NCBI GenBank assembly: GCA_004352715.1
Contig: SCFE01000061.1
Span: forward strand, 64,860-128,859
From: Hofstenia miamia
Lineage: Eukaryota; Xenacoelomorpha; Acoela
Length of the DNA: 64,000 bases
Reading direction: 5' to 3'
Below, one piece after another: positions 1 to 10,665 of the stretch (position 1 is its first letter; every line of letters begins with the position of its first letter). The notes under the pieces were generated by a model that was not told the DNA's origin, ran no database searches, and saw nothing but the letters and a program-made list of their open reading frames with translations. Position numbers and translations under genes: made by a program.

Positions 1-7
1 ATATAGA

Positions 8-403
8 TCAAATCCGATCCGAAATCCATCTCGGCTTAAAACTAACAGTATATTGGTTTTCACAAAGAAAATAAATTCTTTTTTCTAAGCTTGCATCACA
101 TGCAGTTAATTTTGAGGAAACTACTTTGATGTTCTTGAGTTGTTTGACATCAATCAATGGACATGATGTTAGAGATTGATAAAATCCACCAAATTTAAAT
201 TTACTGTTAGAAATGGTGACATTTCCTAATCCTTTCTTAAATTTAAATAGAGTGAAATTATTCAAAGAGAACTCTTCATTCTCCAACGCATATTTATTCT
301 TTATTAAAGAATTGTCAAATATAATGTTATCAAATTTATTTTCAAAATACAAATTATGCCTCATTTGAATGTGCCTTGGACCTGCCCATATAAATAAAAA
401 CAC
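8..403 (-). CDS. Unrecognised ORF, possible downstream exon of the gene at 503-841
   Basis: Open frame of 131 codons ending in TGA at 8-10. It is Lys/Phe/Asn rich with Cys at about 82, 102 and 114, and no family motif is recognised. On this strand a pyrimidine-rich stretch ending in AG lies near 378, close to the first Met, so the true exon may begin there and the first seven codons may be intron. The phase does not match the best donor of the upstream frame, so the exon chain is unresolved. It may instead be chance coding in AT-rich DNA. The gene could continue off the left edge. Confidence 0.25.
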   Translation of the reverse strand: MFLFIWAGPRHIQMRHNLYFENKFDNIIFDNSLIKNKYALENEEFSLNNFTLFKFKKGLGNVTISNSKFKFGGFYQSLTSCPLIDVKQLKNIKVVSSKLTACDASLEKRIYFLCENQYTVSFKPRWISDRI

Positions 404-502
404 ATTTATGAAGTTGACCTTTATCCAATTATTGAAAATTTATTTATTGAATTTTTTTTTTAACATTTAATGAATGCTAATTTATTGATTTATTAAATCA
501 TA

Positions 503-841
503 CTAATCAACGGTTTCATAAATGTTGCTTGCATTGTAATCACATTCATTGTCTCCTGGTAATTGANGTACAATTTTCAAATCTTTAAAACTTACAGAGG
601 ACTGGTTATGAAAGAATGGAATTTCTTTTTTCTCAATTGATGCATTTTGATTAAGTCCCAAATATTGAATGTTTCTCCATTTGAATATCATTCTTACATT
701 TTCATTTATATGACACTCAAATTCTAGATCTTTATCGCCTAAAATCTTATAAAAATCGTCCTTTTTGCAAATTCTTGAATGAGAAGAGAGAACATTTTCA
801 AGGTATAAAATGATAACTGTAGCATATTTAGCAAAATGCAT
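503..841 (-). CDS. 5' exon(s) of a putative secreted protein, possibly Ig-like
   Basis: A 112-codon frame opens with a Met followed by a short hydrophobic stretch (residues 5-18), which could be a signal peptide. The body has Cys at about 25 and 43 and a Trp 12 residues after the second Cys, followed later by L-K-I-V, P-G-D-N and another Cys. That spacing resembles the B-strand Cys, C-strand Trp and terminal D-x-x-x-C of an immunoglobulin fold, but the match is weak. A GTAAGT donor on this strand lies near position 596, so the real exon may stop there. One N (570) lies in the frame. The frame at 8-403 downstream on this strand may be a later exon. I do not recognise the gene. The coding call rests on ORF length and the signal-like start only. 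Confidence 0.4.
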   Translation of the reverse strand: MHFAKYATVIILYLENVLSSHSRICKKDDFYKILGDKDLEFECHINENVRMIFKWRNIQYLGLNQNASIEKKEIPFFHNQSSVSFKDLKIVXQLPGDNECDYNASNIYETVD

Positions 842-1619
842 CTTAGAAAACTAATGCTTAATGCGGGAAATTTTTGCATTTATTAATTTTGAAGGATCCA
901 AAATTCTACAATCTACAAAATTTCAACATGCAAAAGGATATTTAATTAACGCAAAAATATTAATAATAAATTACCAATAAGAATGCATAAGATTTAAAGC
1001 AATTTATTGCTACAATAAACTAGTACAAAAATTTAAAAACTACAAAACTACAAAAAGCTATTTTCAAATATTATAAATATATATAATATTGAATTGTCTG
1101 TGTCATTTTCTATTGAATGTAATGTATTATTGTTGCTAAGTAGGCATATTCCATTAAAGTGGAATGTTCGCAATTTCTTTCTGAATTTATTGTAATTTTT
1201 TTCAAATTCAATTTTTCTATTTAAATTATTCCAAAATTAGTTGCTGTGTAGTCAAAACTATTAAAATGTTTATCCAAGCAAAAAAATTTTTGAGAACGTT
1301 CATTTAATTTAAAATACTGTTTTAAAATTGAAATGGCGGGCTGGCCAAATTTTAATTAAAATAATATTGATAACATATGCCTTTGAATTTGGTAATAAGG
1401 TGATAATATTTTGTATTTCTTCGGTAATCGGTAGCATTGTCATGTCTTTGTGCAAAATTGAGCGTTTTAAGGGACCAATTGAAAGTTTAGACAGGAGGAT
1501 GCGATGTTTTGAATTAATATTTGTAAAGAGGAATGAGCAATATTGAAAGTGTGAAAGGCAGAGTGCATTTATTAATTGTTTGTTGTACGTATTTGAAATA
1601 TTTCTGAGATTATATAATA
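842..1619. other. AT-rich stretch with no supported feature
   Basis: This stretch is very AT-rich. The 72-codon frame at 1328-1546 (+) has no recognisable motif and was not kept. It may contain the promoter of the minus-strand gene starting at 841, but no clear core element was recognised. Confidence 0.4.
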
Positions 1620-1639
1620 CCTAACTCCAGAAGCCATTT

Positions 1640-2545
1640 TTTAATTTTAGCCATGAAGAATTGTTCGAAATTTAAATCATTGTCATTTTCAACACCTAAA
1701 TAGTTAATAGATTCGCTTTGCTTAATTGGTACAATATTTAATTAAAATTCAATGTTTCTTGTGTAAATTGTGTTTTTTAATATTTACTTTCAATTGATTA
1801 TTTGAGAAATATTTGGCTAAATTTTCGATGCCATATTGGAGATTTTTAGTTCCATTAAAGCATTTATATCAGTACTTATAAGACAAGTATCATCCGCATA
1901 TTGATAAATTTTACTGTTTTTACTTACATAGATTACAAATAGAATAGGTCGGAGAACTATGCCTGTGGAACCCAATGGTCAGTTTTTTTACGAAGTATAA
2001 CTCTTTGCTGTTGATTTTAAAAGGAAAATCATTAAGTTAACAGATTTGTTATCAAATTTATAATATATTAATCTATTACGTAATATGTCAAAATTCATTG
2101 AGTTAAAGCTTTGCTCAAATCAAGGAGTGCAACACAACTACATTAGTTTAGGTTTAAATTAGATTTTATTTGCACTGATATTGATAAAATTGCATCTTGA
2201 GTGCTATAACCATTACGAAAACCAAATTTTTTTTGAAAGAATATTTTCAGATATTAAATATGCATTTATTTGATTATTTAATTATTTTTCAAATAGGTTA
2301 CTAAAGGGGTGTAAACTGCAAATGGGCCTGTAATTTTGTGCATTTCGATGATCGCCTTTTTTATATAGGGCTTATGTTAGATTTCTTAAAAAAATCCCTG
2401 AATTCATTATCAATAATGCATTGGTTAAATACAAATAGTAGATGTTCACTAAACATATGAAAATAACGTTTAATGATAAAGATTGGAAGACTATAGTGTG
2501 GCATCCGCATGGAAATCTGCGTAGTAAACACCTGAATTTGCAATG
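1640..2545 (-). pseudogene. Non-LTR (CR1/Jockey-type) reverse transcriptase relic
   Basis: Read on the minus strand in shifting frames, the standard LINE RT blocks appear in order. First comes Y-K-K-G-D followed by N-Y-R-P-I (about 2290-2360). Next is F-G-F-R-x-G-Y-S-T (about 2200-2240), then the motif A region L-D-L-S-K-A (about 2110-2135). A decayed G-x-P-Q-G-x-x-L-x-P-x-L-F block with I-Y follows at about 1930-1990, and the catalytic Y-A-D-D-T lies at about 1880-1910. The 60-codon open frame at 2361-2543 is the segment just upstream of Y-K-K-G-D. At least three frameshifts and several stops make it dead. No endonuclease was seen, so it is probably 5' truncated, as is usual for LINE copies. 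Assignment to the CR1/Jockey group rests on these motifs alone; the clade is not settled. Confidence 0.8.
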
Positions 2546-2559
2546 TCTCGGTAATGAAT

Positions 2560-3282
2560 GGCCTGACTTTTGAACTAAATGAACATATTCCTAGTGAAAG
2601 TTAAAGGTAGCCGGGAGATCAGGTAAGGGAAGGGTGCATGGTCACACTCAGCCAACCCAAAACAGAGAATCATATAAGAAAGAGTCATTTTAGATGGAGC
2701 CCTAATTTAAACGTAGAGAGAGAAGCCCTAAAAGCTTTTGGGTGCACAGAGTTTCCTATGTGCTAATAAAGCTAAGCTCAGTGTAAGCCTCAGCTCGTGC
2801 AATTTTGGTGCTGCAATAAAATATTAAACATTACGAATTACAAGCAAAGTGTAAAAGCCTATTCCTAACTTGCCGAAGTGCCAATATGATGGGTTTGTAA
2901 AGCTGTACCTGAATAAGGCACCCTAAGCAACGATCAGTAATTTAGAAAAAGCATTTTTAGACAATTATGTACACGACAAGAATTAAGCAGTGAGTAACTT
3001 CTATTGAACATCAGTTAACAAAGTGACATCATATTTAAAGAAAAGGAAACTGGTAATAATAAACAAAACGTGGCACTAAAGCAGTTGCCTTGTGACCTTT
3101 TGTAAGATAATAACAAAATTCAGTATTACTGTGCAGCAGAAATACTAAATCTTCAAAAATAGCACAGATTGTCTAAACAAATGCATCAACTAGAGGCATT
3201 TACAAATTCATTGGGCACGATTTAACATTAATTAATTTCAAATTACTAATTGCGAAATATTTGAAATGCAGAGGGTGATGCC
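2560..3282 (-). repeat. Possible 3' LTR of the decayed ORF3-bearing element (E0)
   Basis: This stretch has no coding potential. It lies directly beyond a polypurine-like run at the 3' end of the ORF3 relic, where a 3' LTR would be expected. It contains AATAAA-type signals near 2765 and 2815. No second copy was found in the window to define its ends, so the call is by position only. Confidence 0.25.
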
Positions 3283-3300
3283 AAATGCCTCCCCCCTAAG
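3283..3300 (-). promoter_or_regulatory. Polypurine-tract-like run of element E0
   Basis: On the minus strand this reads as an A/G run with six consecutive Gs followed by GGCA. The intact family members have a very similar AAGGGGGGCA immediately before the LTR (26010-26023 and 36171-36184). It sits just after the C-terminal end of the E0 ORF3 relic, as in those copies. Confidence 0.4.
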
Positions 3301-3329
3301 CTGGGCTGTTTTTAGTCCACCAATTCCAC

Positions 3330-5760
3330 AATTTTTGGCTGTGTCAGCTGCTGAGCATATTGTAAGAGAGAAACAGTGTGCGGGTTGCTCCAAGAGAGAA
3401 TATCAGAGAATTCTGGAGTGCAAGTAGTGTAACTAATGGATTCCAGCTCAGTTGTGAGAGTTTTTGTAATTTGTAAAACTTAAGATTTAGCATCTTTAAT
3501 GAGATCACAAGAGCATTGCATAGTGAATTGATTTTCCTTGTAAAGATATTATAGAACTTAAAATAGATGAGCAGTCCTTTTAGTTTTATGAGCAGCATAA
3601 TTTGAGCGTTGATATCAGATGAATGGGCTTAGAGGCGTGAGGTGTCATCATTTTGTATGAATTTTTGTAGGCTTTGCTTGTACTTCTCTGAGCTTAGTGT
3701 TTTAATGAGATTGCCAAGTTTATTGGTATACTGATTTTCTTCAGGTAGTGGGATATGTACATGGCATGATTTTTTGTGAGCTGATCTCCATGCCAGTTGC
3801 ATTATCACAGTATGGATGAGTGGGCTCAGTATACAATAGTGATTTTCGGTTTCAATTGCATCTTCCAAAGGGATATCAGATGTAGGAGTGGTATCAGAGG
3901 TGTGCATGGGTACAGTTTCATGTACCAGCATCCACACAGCAAGCGAATTTTTTTACCCACAACCGCACTGCACTGCAAAAAACAATAATCAGTTAACTTT
4001 GAATTTAATTTCAACTAAGTAAATCGATGTAATTAAAGAAACAATATATTCAAAACATTAGTTATCCCTAGGTGGCATTACAAAATTTGATTGGTTTGTG
4101 AAAATTGGAAGCTACGGACACTGCACATGGCTCCTGCAGTTTAACCGCACTGCACTGCAAGCCTAATTTTTATACCCACTCCCGCACTGCACTGCGGTTA
4201 ACCATGGCCACTGTGGCTGATTCCCCACCACGCACACCTCTAAGTGATATTGAGTTTGGTGATGCCTATAGAAGCAAGAAAGTTCATTTGTGTGTGAACA
4301 ATGTGCTTCCAGAGTGTATCAGAGTTGTAATGTGGACAGAGACATTTGATTGTTGGATCAGATAAAACAATTTTGGAGGTTGTACTTTCAATGTTGAATG
4401 CCAGTTGTGAATGTGGCTCAAGTAATAGAGTGATGTCCATTTTTGACAATGCTTCTGTGAAACAAGTTTTCATGTATGATATGCTATCCATTTCCTTAAT
4501 TATGTGGTACTGGCAATCTACAGTCATCTCATCAACAGGAGTGGCTTTAGTGACATGTATGAAGTATGTTGAAAGTTCAGTTTTGACCCACTCAGGTTGT
4601 GGTGGTAGGATGACAGCACTAAGTTTCTCAAGGTTGTTGGTCTTTGATAGTAGCTTGGTGATGTGGCATTAGAGGTATATCTGTGGAGGTCATGTCCTTG
4701 TTTATCTTCAGCTGTTTCGGCAATTGAAAAGTTTGTTCTAGAGTTTTGATGGGAATATATTTAGAGCCATCCTTGTGGTATTTCAGAATGGTTATTAAGG
4801 TTGTATGATCTCTCCAGGTAATGTTTCTGTGGTAATTGAACAGAATTTCGTTCTTGATAACTAGAAGACATTTACTAGCCTTGTCATAATAATAGAGGGT
4901 TAAATGTGTTTGCAACAAATGAGATGTGTCAATGAAAGGGGTGCTTAATTGTCTGGAAGTGAGAACAGTTTCATGTCACAGTGGCACTCCACATGTATTT
5001 CTTGCAGTTGTCGGAGAGCATGTGGATATCTTATAATGCAATAGCTGGTTTATTGCTGATTAATGTTATGAGGATTTTCTTTGTTTATAATGCAATTGTA
5101 GTATATTCCCAAAAGATTAGCAGTTTTGTCTTCTTTTCCTTGGAATTGCTGGTTTTGTGAGCTATTTGGAATTCTAATGTGGGATAGTTTGTGAGATATA
5201 TAGGAATTAACCAGAGTGCTGACTTGGCATTAATGTCTTTAGCTCTAGGTTCTTAAAAGAATGCCTTTCTAAAATCTGTGTGGTCCTGAGCATTTAAACT
5301 TTTTTCAATATTATGCAAAAGTCTCTCTGCTAAGTAGTGATATTTGCTGGAAGGTGACAATATGTTGATGCATGTCCAATTATTTTCAGTAGGATGATCA
5401 GCTTTAATGTTTGTCCAGATACTTTATTAATTGATTGGGAGAAAGCAAAGCTCATGTGTATTCATGTAATAGCTGCAGGAGCCAGTTGTTCAGCAATGAC
5501 TTCATATGACTGCACTTGTAGCAGTATATCAATTGCAACTCGTTTGTTGACCATAATACAATGTTGTGGGCAGATTTGGTGTAAAACAAATTGATATGGA
5601 TTAGTGCTGCCATGGATGTTGTATAAATGGGTAAACTGAGAATGGCAAAGTTGGTAGAGCAGAGATTGAAAAAGTTATCCAAACTTAATTCCAATTAGTA
5701 CAGTTTAGCTTGATTTAAGTGAGATTGATAAATGTCCAAAATAACAAGAGTAAGTTTAAT
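3330..5760 (-). pseudogene. Divergent relic of the retroelement third ORF (ORF3)
   Basis: Several minus-strand fragments align by eye, in the same order, with the ORF3 of elements E3 and E4. The fragment at 5452-5694 matches the L-I-Y-x-D-L-L region. That at 4628-4918 shares N-E-(V/I)-L-F, then K-(E/D)-G-x-x-I-P-I and the terminal H-H. That at 3629-3937 shares an (I)-x-(V/L)-E-D-A block. That at 3344-3598 shares L-K-G, F-(Y/T)-(D/N)-x-F-T-R-(R/K)-(L/I)-N-(N/S)-L and N-(I/L)-K-F. Divergence is far higher than between E3 and E4, and many stops and shifts are present. No gag or pol of this element (called E0) is visible nearby. The protein's function is unknown. The shared order of four separate blocks makes chance similarity unlikely. 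Confidence 0.65.
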
Positions 5761-5973
5761 TTTAGAAGTTATTGCAAATTTGTAGGGAAGAGATATTTTT
5801 TTGATCAGTTTTGTGTCTAAAAGTTCTTAGGTTTTGATAAAGTAAATAACTAGTAGGTTTTCTAAAGATAGATTAACTTTGGGCTGCATGACAAGATTGT
5901 CTTTGTGAGTTAGTAATCAATAGAGATTATTCAAAAGAAATTTTGACTTTTCTTTGATTATTCACTAATCAGA

Positions 5974-6080
5974 GTTGACACTTTTCCGTTTTCTCTCTTT
6001 TATAATAAGTGTGCAGTTTATTAAACTAATTTAATATGCTAGAGCCTTTGTAGCTACTTAATTAACTCAACTTATTTAGG
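5974..6080 (+). repeat. Left copy of a ~107-bp direct repeat (TRIM-like)
   Basis: About 85% identical by eye to 6577-6682. Both begin GTTGACACTTTTCC and end CTTATTTAG, separated by 496 bp of non-coding sequence. Short direct repeats around a small core resemble a terminal-repeat retrotransposon in miniature, but no clear TG/CA ends, primer site or target duplication was found. Confidence 0.4.
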
Positions 6081-6576
6081 TAAAGTAGAGAGTTTGGAAG
6101 ACAGGATCGACACTCAAGAGTAAACGTGCATTTCCAGGAACACATCCGCCAGCCGCATCTTACCAATGGAACTGCCAATGTGAGATAGAGAACAACCACA
6201 GAATGGTAATGTGAATAGCAAACTCAGTGTAATGGGAGTGGCAACTACTTAAGAATTTAGTGCATTGATTGTTTTTGTTATTACGAACTAATGCAATAAA
6301 TGAAGCTGTGCAACCTTGCTGCTGAAATAGCTTATTATAAGGCCCTACATGTAATACCCCTACATTTAAATATATATCTAATAGCCCTTGATACATGTAA
6401 ACAATCAATGCCGTCAGCGAGAAACGATAACTATAAGTCGGTTGAAGGTCTACTGTATAAGACATTGAGCAACATGTAATGACTATCAAATAAACTATTG
6501 TAGAATCATGCCAACTCGCTGTGATGGCCATACTTAGAGAAAACTATTACTTTTCTTAGGTTAAACATAATGCAAG

Positions 6577-6682
6577 GTTGACACTTTTCCAATTTCTCTC
6601 CTTTACTATAAATGTGTGGTTTATTAAACTTATTTAATATACCGGAGCCTTTGTAGCTACCTAATTCACCAAACTTATTTAG
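6577..6682 (+). repeat. Right copy of the ~107-bp direct repeat
   Basis: Partner of 5974-6080. The spacer between them (6081-6576) holds a 123-codon minus-strand frame with no recognisable motif, which is not supported as a gene. Confidence 0.4.
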
Positions 6683-6699
6683 ATAACCCTAGTAAATAC

Positions 6700-6815
6700 A
6701 TTTGGAAAATTTGGCAAAAAATTGCCAAATTATTGCCAAATATTTGGAAAGGATTTGCAAATCGATTCCAAATATTTGGCAAATTTTACCAAATATTTGA
6801 CAAAGTTTCCAAGTT
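6700..6815. repeat. Cluster of TTTGGCAAA-like inverted motifs
   Basis: The words TTTGGCAAA, TTGCCAAAT and CCAAATATTTGG recur in both orientations within about 115 bp, so the stretch can fold on itself. It lies just left of the LTR-B copy of element E1. No mobile-element family was assigned. Confidence 0.45.
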
Positions 6816-6832
6816 TTGTGCTAAGTGATTTT

Positions 6833-7629
6833 TGTAGAATTTATGAAATATATTAAACAATTACACTCATACATTTATGAAAAGCATTAAACTTTCATCA
6901 GCTTTAGTTATTTATAACAGCAGTTGGTTAAACTGCTTCACAGTATACATAAGATGTATACACAAGACGTATAGATCAAATACAGACTAATCATAGTCTA
7001 ANAAACAGGTACTTCTTTTGGAAATACTATAAATAGATTAAAACCTGGTAAGAAGTTTGATAAAGAATTTTATTCGGAATTCTTATTTTGTTTCATATTA
7101 AGGGTTTGATTATTTAGTATGATGTCAAGGTAATCGAGTGGTGTTTAGTAGTGGTCTGGATACATCACAGGGAACGATTCTAGAGTCTCTGTGCCAGATC
7201 ACGAAAGTGTACATACGTTAGGTGTAGGGGTTTTTCTCTGGATTAGCCGACTTGCATTTCATTTCTACATGTATTAAATAATTGATTGTCAGCAAATGGT
7301 TGGATGACCAAACTCTAGGAATTGTATTAATATTATTAATTGATAAAGTGACCGTACATATAATCGACCGATCATGTGACAATACATGTAGTAAATTATC
7401 AATGTAGGTTAGGAAGCTGCTTTGGGCAGATGCCCACTAGGAGATCATTGTAGAGATTACCGCATGGCTTTGTCACCTAAAAAGTGAGCAGTAAATTCTA
7501 GGTTATACAAGTTAACAGAAGAAACTAGTCAAGCAGTAATAACAAGTAAATCCTTACCCGCAATAACACAGCTAACATTATTTAGTAACAGTAGTCAAAC
7601 AGTGATAATGCCTGGTAGAGGATATTACA
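6833..7629 (+). repeat. LTR-B, 5' LTR of element E1
   Basis: Begins TGTAGAATTTATG and ends GGATATTACA, directly followed by a tRNA-Arg-type primer site. Two inverted relatives exist at 11076-11675 and 13423-14225; shared blocks include AATGTAGGTTAGGAAGCTGC, TTTGGGCAG and a TATAAATAG-type TATA box near 7029. The end is fixed by the primer site. The start is inferred from the TGTAG start of the other copies and is less certain. One N lies at 7002. About 797 bp. Confidence 0.65.
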
Positions 7630-7645
7630 TGGCGACCATGACAGC
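7630..7645 (+). promoter_or_regulatory. Primer binding site (tRNA-Arg type) of E1
   Basis: TGGCGACCATGACAGC follows the LTR end directly. It differs by two bases from TGGCGACCGTGACAGG in the LTR-A elements, which is the complement of the 3' end of an arthropod tRNA-Arg(UCG) as I recall it. Confidence 0.7.
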
Positions 7646-8027
7646 CAAGAACAGCAACTCTAAAGAAGAAACATTCAGTTAAACTACCCACATGACTACA
7701 ACAAAAGCAACAAGTGAAAGCACAAAAGCAGCAAACTGTTACATGATATAACAACCAGTAATAGAAAGAGAGATACCCTGAACCAAACAAAGCACTTCAC
7801 TGAGATCCTGGGATGGTAACCTAGAGATGGGAAAGCCACTATGAACCAGAAGAAAAATGACAAAAGGAAAAAAAGGAAGTGTGAAGAAAACTGCAGTCAA
7901 GGCAGTAACCCCCAGAACAATATGATCATCGCCATATTTTGGTGAGAACTCAGCAACAGACATGGAATTACAGTCCCTCAGTTCACCCCCAGAAACGAAC
8001 CCCCCAGACACAAACCCATTGGATATA

Positions 8028-9310
8028 ATGATCATGTTAAGGAAGAGTCAGGAGAACAAAGAACTCTTAAGACAACAAGTAGAAAAATTGACTGAGAAAG
8101 TCAAAGAAATGGAATGACAAAATGAAATGATACTGAGCAAGATTAGAGTGAATATGGAACTGTGGCTTGAGGAACAAAGCCAACTATTTCAAAACAAAAT
8201 TAAAACCCTTACCCAACAACTATCAGAGTCCAATAAAAGATTTCTAGAACAAAACCAGCAATGGCAAGAAAAAAATCAAGAGCTGGAGAGAACAAATAGA
8301 CAATTAATTGAGGATAATGACCTACAGGCAGGAGAACTGGAACAGTTGAAAGATAAATTGAGATTGCTACAACTAATGGAAGAGGAGAATAGAAACAACA
8401 TGCAAACTCATGAAATCAAATTCCATTCCAGAAAGGAGAGTGAGCTACAGGCACCACACATACTTACCCGCAAAGAGGTAACATGTGAAGAATCAGACAA
8501 AGACTCTGACTCTGAAAAACAGAAACATATAAATGAGATCACAAAAGCAGTGACCACGCAACTACAGGAGGAGGATGCAATAACAAATCACAGGAAACCA
8601 AAATATGAGAGTTCAATCCTACCACAAGCAACAGCCAGTGATGTGATACCATGTAAGGTGACACTACCCAAATTCAACAGAAGGGTAGATGGCTACAATC
8701 CCACATTTGCAGAGTGGTTGCAAATGTTTGAACTGACAATGGTGGAATGAAAAGTGAGCCAACAGGCAGTGGCAGCAAGACTCCCATTATATCTAACAGG
8801 AGCAGCATCCCAACACTACTTGCTTCTGGATGCAGAAACAAAGAGAAATTATCAATTACTAATCGGGGACTTCATCAATTATTATGAGAATGAAAGTTTT
8901 AAAAACCAGTACAGAATCATTTTGAATGCAATGAAAATGAGGAAAACCAACAACATCCAAAACTATAAGCAACAAGTTGAGTGACTACTAATGCTCAGCT
9001 TGAGAGGAAACAGCTATTCAAAATACAACTTTTTTGCACATCTGCAAGGGGATGCCCAAAAGCATCAGAACGCAGTTCAAAATTAAATGTGACGTTGACG
9101 ACAAATTGGAAAGGATGATCAGGAAAGCAGTCAACATGCAAGTGACTATTGAAAACAACTCCTGAATATTTGAGAAAGCTGCATGGCATAGAGATGGACC
9201 AACTTGGAGAAGCAATCTCAAGAAACACATTCCCAACAAAGCTTATACTGAAGTGAAACAAGGGAAAATAATAAAGGTTAAAGGAAAAGATGGTAAGACA
9301 AGGAAAGTAA
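8028..9310 (+). pseudogene. Gag relic of element E1
   Basis: Starts near an ATG at 8028, with an in-frame TGA at about 8109. It then runs as a 207-codon frame (8127-8750) and, after another TGA, a 76-codon frame (8754-8984). Residues 1-110 are Gln/Glu/Lys-rich heptads typical of a coiled coil. Later blocks (V-x-L-P-K-F, F-x-E-W, R-L-P-L-Y-L-x-G-A, Y-x-L-L-I-x-x-F) correspond to the capsid region of E2/E3 gag, which has L-P-K-F, F-x-E-W, Q-F-P-L-Y-L and Y-x-L-L-x-x-F-F at the same spacing. Beyond 8984 it is decayed and rich in Lys. No zinc knuckle is seen before the junction at about 9325. E1 is therefore an older cousin of the LTR-A family. Confidence 0.7.
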
Positions 9311-9324
9311 AGGAGAAAGATGTT

Positions 9325-9420
9325 CATAGATAAGGCACACTGGAATATAAGGCACATTGCTGATTTTTTTACAAATATAGGGATTTTATGTGTGCCTTAT
9401 AGTCTGAAAAATATGGTATA
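9325..9420. mobile_element. Short MITE-like insertion in E1
   Basis: The segment starts AAGGCACACTGGAATATAAG and ends TGTGCCTTATAGTCTGAAAA, giving short inverted arms AAGGCACA/TGTGCCTT around a T/A-rich centre. It separates gag from a mid-RT fragment, replacing protease and the RT fingers. Similar CTATAAGGC-type ends occur in small DNA elements of many animals, from memory only. No target duplication was confirmed. Confidence 0.35.
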
Positions 9421-10665
9421 TGGCATTTGGCCTCTTCAATGCCCTTGCCACCTTCCAACAATACATGACTAAGGCTCTAAAAAATAATGCCAATGTACTG
9501 GAACTAGGGATTTCTGCTTACATAGATGATATCATAGTAGCTAGTGATACTTTCACCAAACACCTGGAAAAACTTAAGCTCATGCTCAATCTGCTGCAAA
9601 AAGCTGGTAAACAGCAACAAATATGCATTAGGGTAGACCAAAGTTACATTCTTGGGATGAGTAATTGAGCCTGGGAAGATATCAATTAAAACTAACACCA
9701 AAGACTTCCTTGATAATATTGAAACACCAAAGAGCAGCAAAGATGTCCAAAAACTAATGGGTTTTCTTAATTATTACAGGATGTGTATCCCTGATTTAGT
9801 CAAGAAGACTAAGAATATCTTGCAATTACTAAAAAAAGTTGGTTGAGTTTAAATGGACATGGGCTGAACAAGAAAGTTTGGAACAGATGAAATGTGAATT
9901 GAAAAAGATCCCTACTTTAAACACACCAGACTATACTAAAGATTTTATTGTTAACTGTGATGCCAGTGCAGTGGTGATTAGTGGCATGTTGAGTAGAATG
10001 ATAGATGGAGTTGAAAATCTGGTACAATACTTTAGTTGTAAACTACCAGCAGCAGAGAGGAACTATGGAGCCACAAAATGTGAGATGCTGGCCATGGTAG
10101 ACTCGTTGAAAAAATTCTGATATTTCATACTTGTAGGTACTTTTGTTGTGTGCACTGACAACAGTGTGCTTACGTAGTTAAAAAAGTTTTCAGGCAACAA
10201 GTCCAACATTGTTGCTAAGTGGATCAAATATCTGAATGATTTTTCATTTACCATCCAACATTGACCAGGGAGACTGCACCTCAATGCTGATTATTGGACA
10301 GCACTGCCAAGTTATGAGTGAAATCTAAAGAAGGCTGCAGAAGAGAGGATTCAGTTCTGATTTATTCCCCTCAACAAGTATGAGCTGCTACCTGAAATTA
10401 ATGCTGATAGACAAGGAAATGCTATTTTGCTGATCATGGTGCATGAAGAAATAATGGAAAAAGAAATAATCCACCATCAAAGGCACAACAAAGCCTTATC
10501 AGATATTATAAAAAGAATCAAAGATCTATTCCTTCCAATGGATCTGATAGCAAACAGATACTTCAAACATTATAACTGGCAATTAAATGCTCAAGACCTC
10601 ATATATACAAAGAGCAGAAATAATAGATTTGCTATTCCAGAGTACTTCCATCATGATTTGATGAG
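9420..10665 (+). pseudogene. Pol relic of E1: RT, RNase H, integrase zinc region
   Basis: The RT palm contains A-F-G-L-x-N-A-x-A-T-F-Q and the catalytic Y-I-D-D (about 9515). It continues to the M-G-F-L-N-Y-Y-R-M connection (about 9755). RNase H follows: a frame at 9839-10120 carries the F-I-V-N-C-D-A-S block and the Y-F-S-x-K-L motif. Then come the D-N-S block (about 10160) and L-H-L-N-A-D-Y-W (10275). The last part (10427-10665) matches the region before the integrase zinc finger (F-K-H-Y-N-W, I-P-E-Y-F). Stops near 9668, 10120 and 10320 and a frameshift near 9620-9670 kill it. The integrase core is missing: the frame runs straight into ORF3 sequence at about 10663. Confidence 0.8.

Noticed and set aside
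1328-1546. 72-codon plus-strand frame as a gene
   Set aside because: No motif and no splice context; it lies in AT-rich DNA between relics.
4105-4672. Plus-strand frames of 86 and 108 codons
   Set aside because: They lie opposite the minus-strand ORF3 relic, which has ordered similarity to E3/E4; these are shadows.
6160-6531. 123-codon minus frame as a gene
   Set aside because: No recognisable motif; it lies between the two direct repeats and looks like chance coding.
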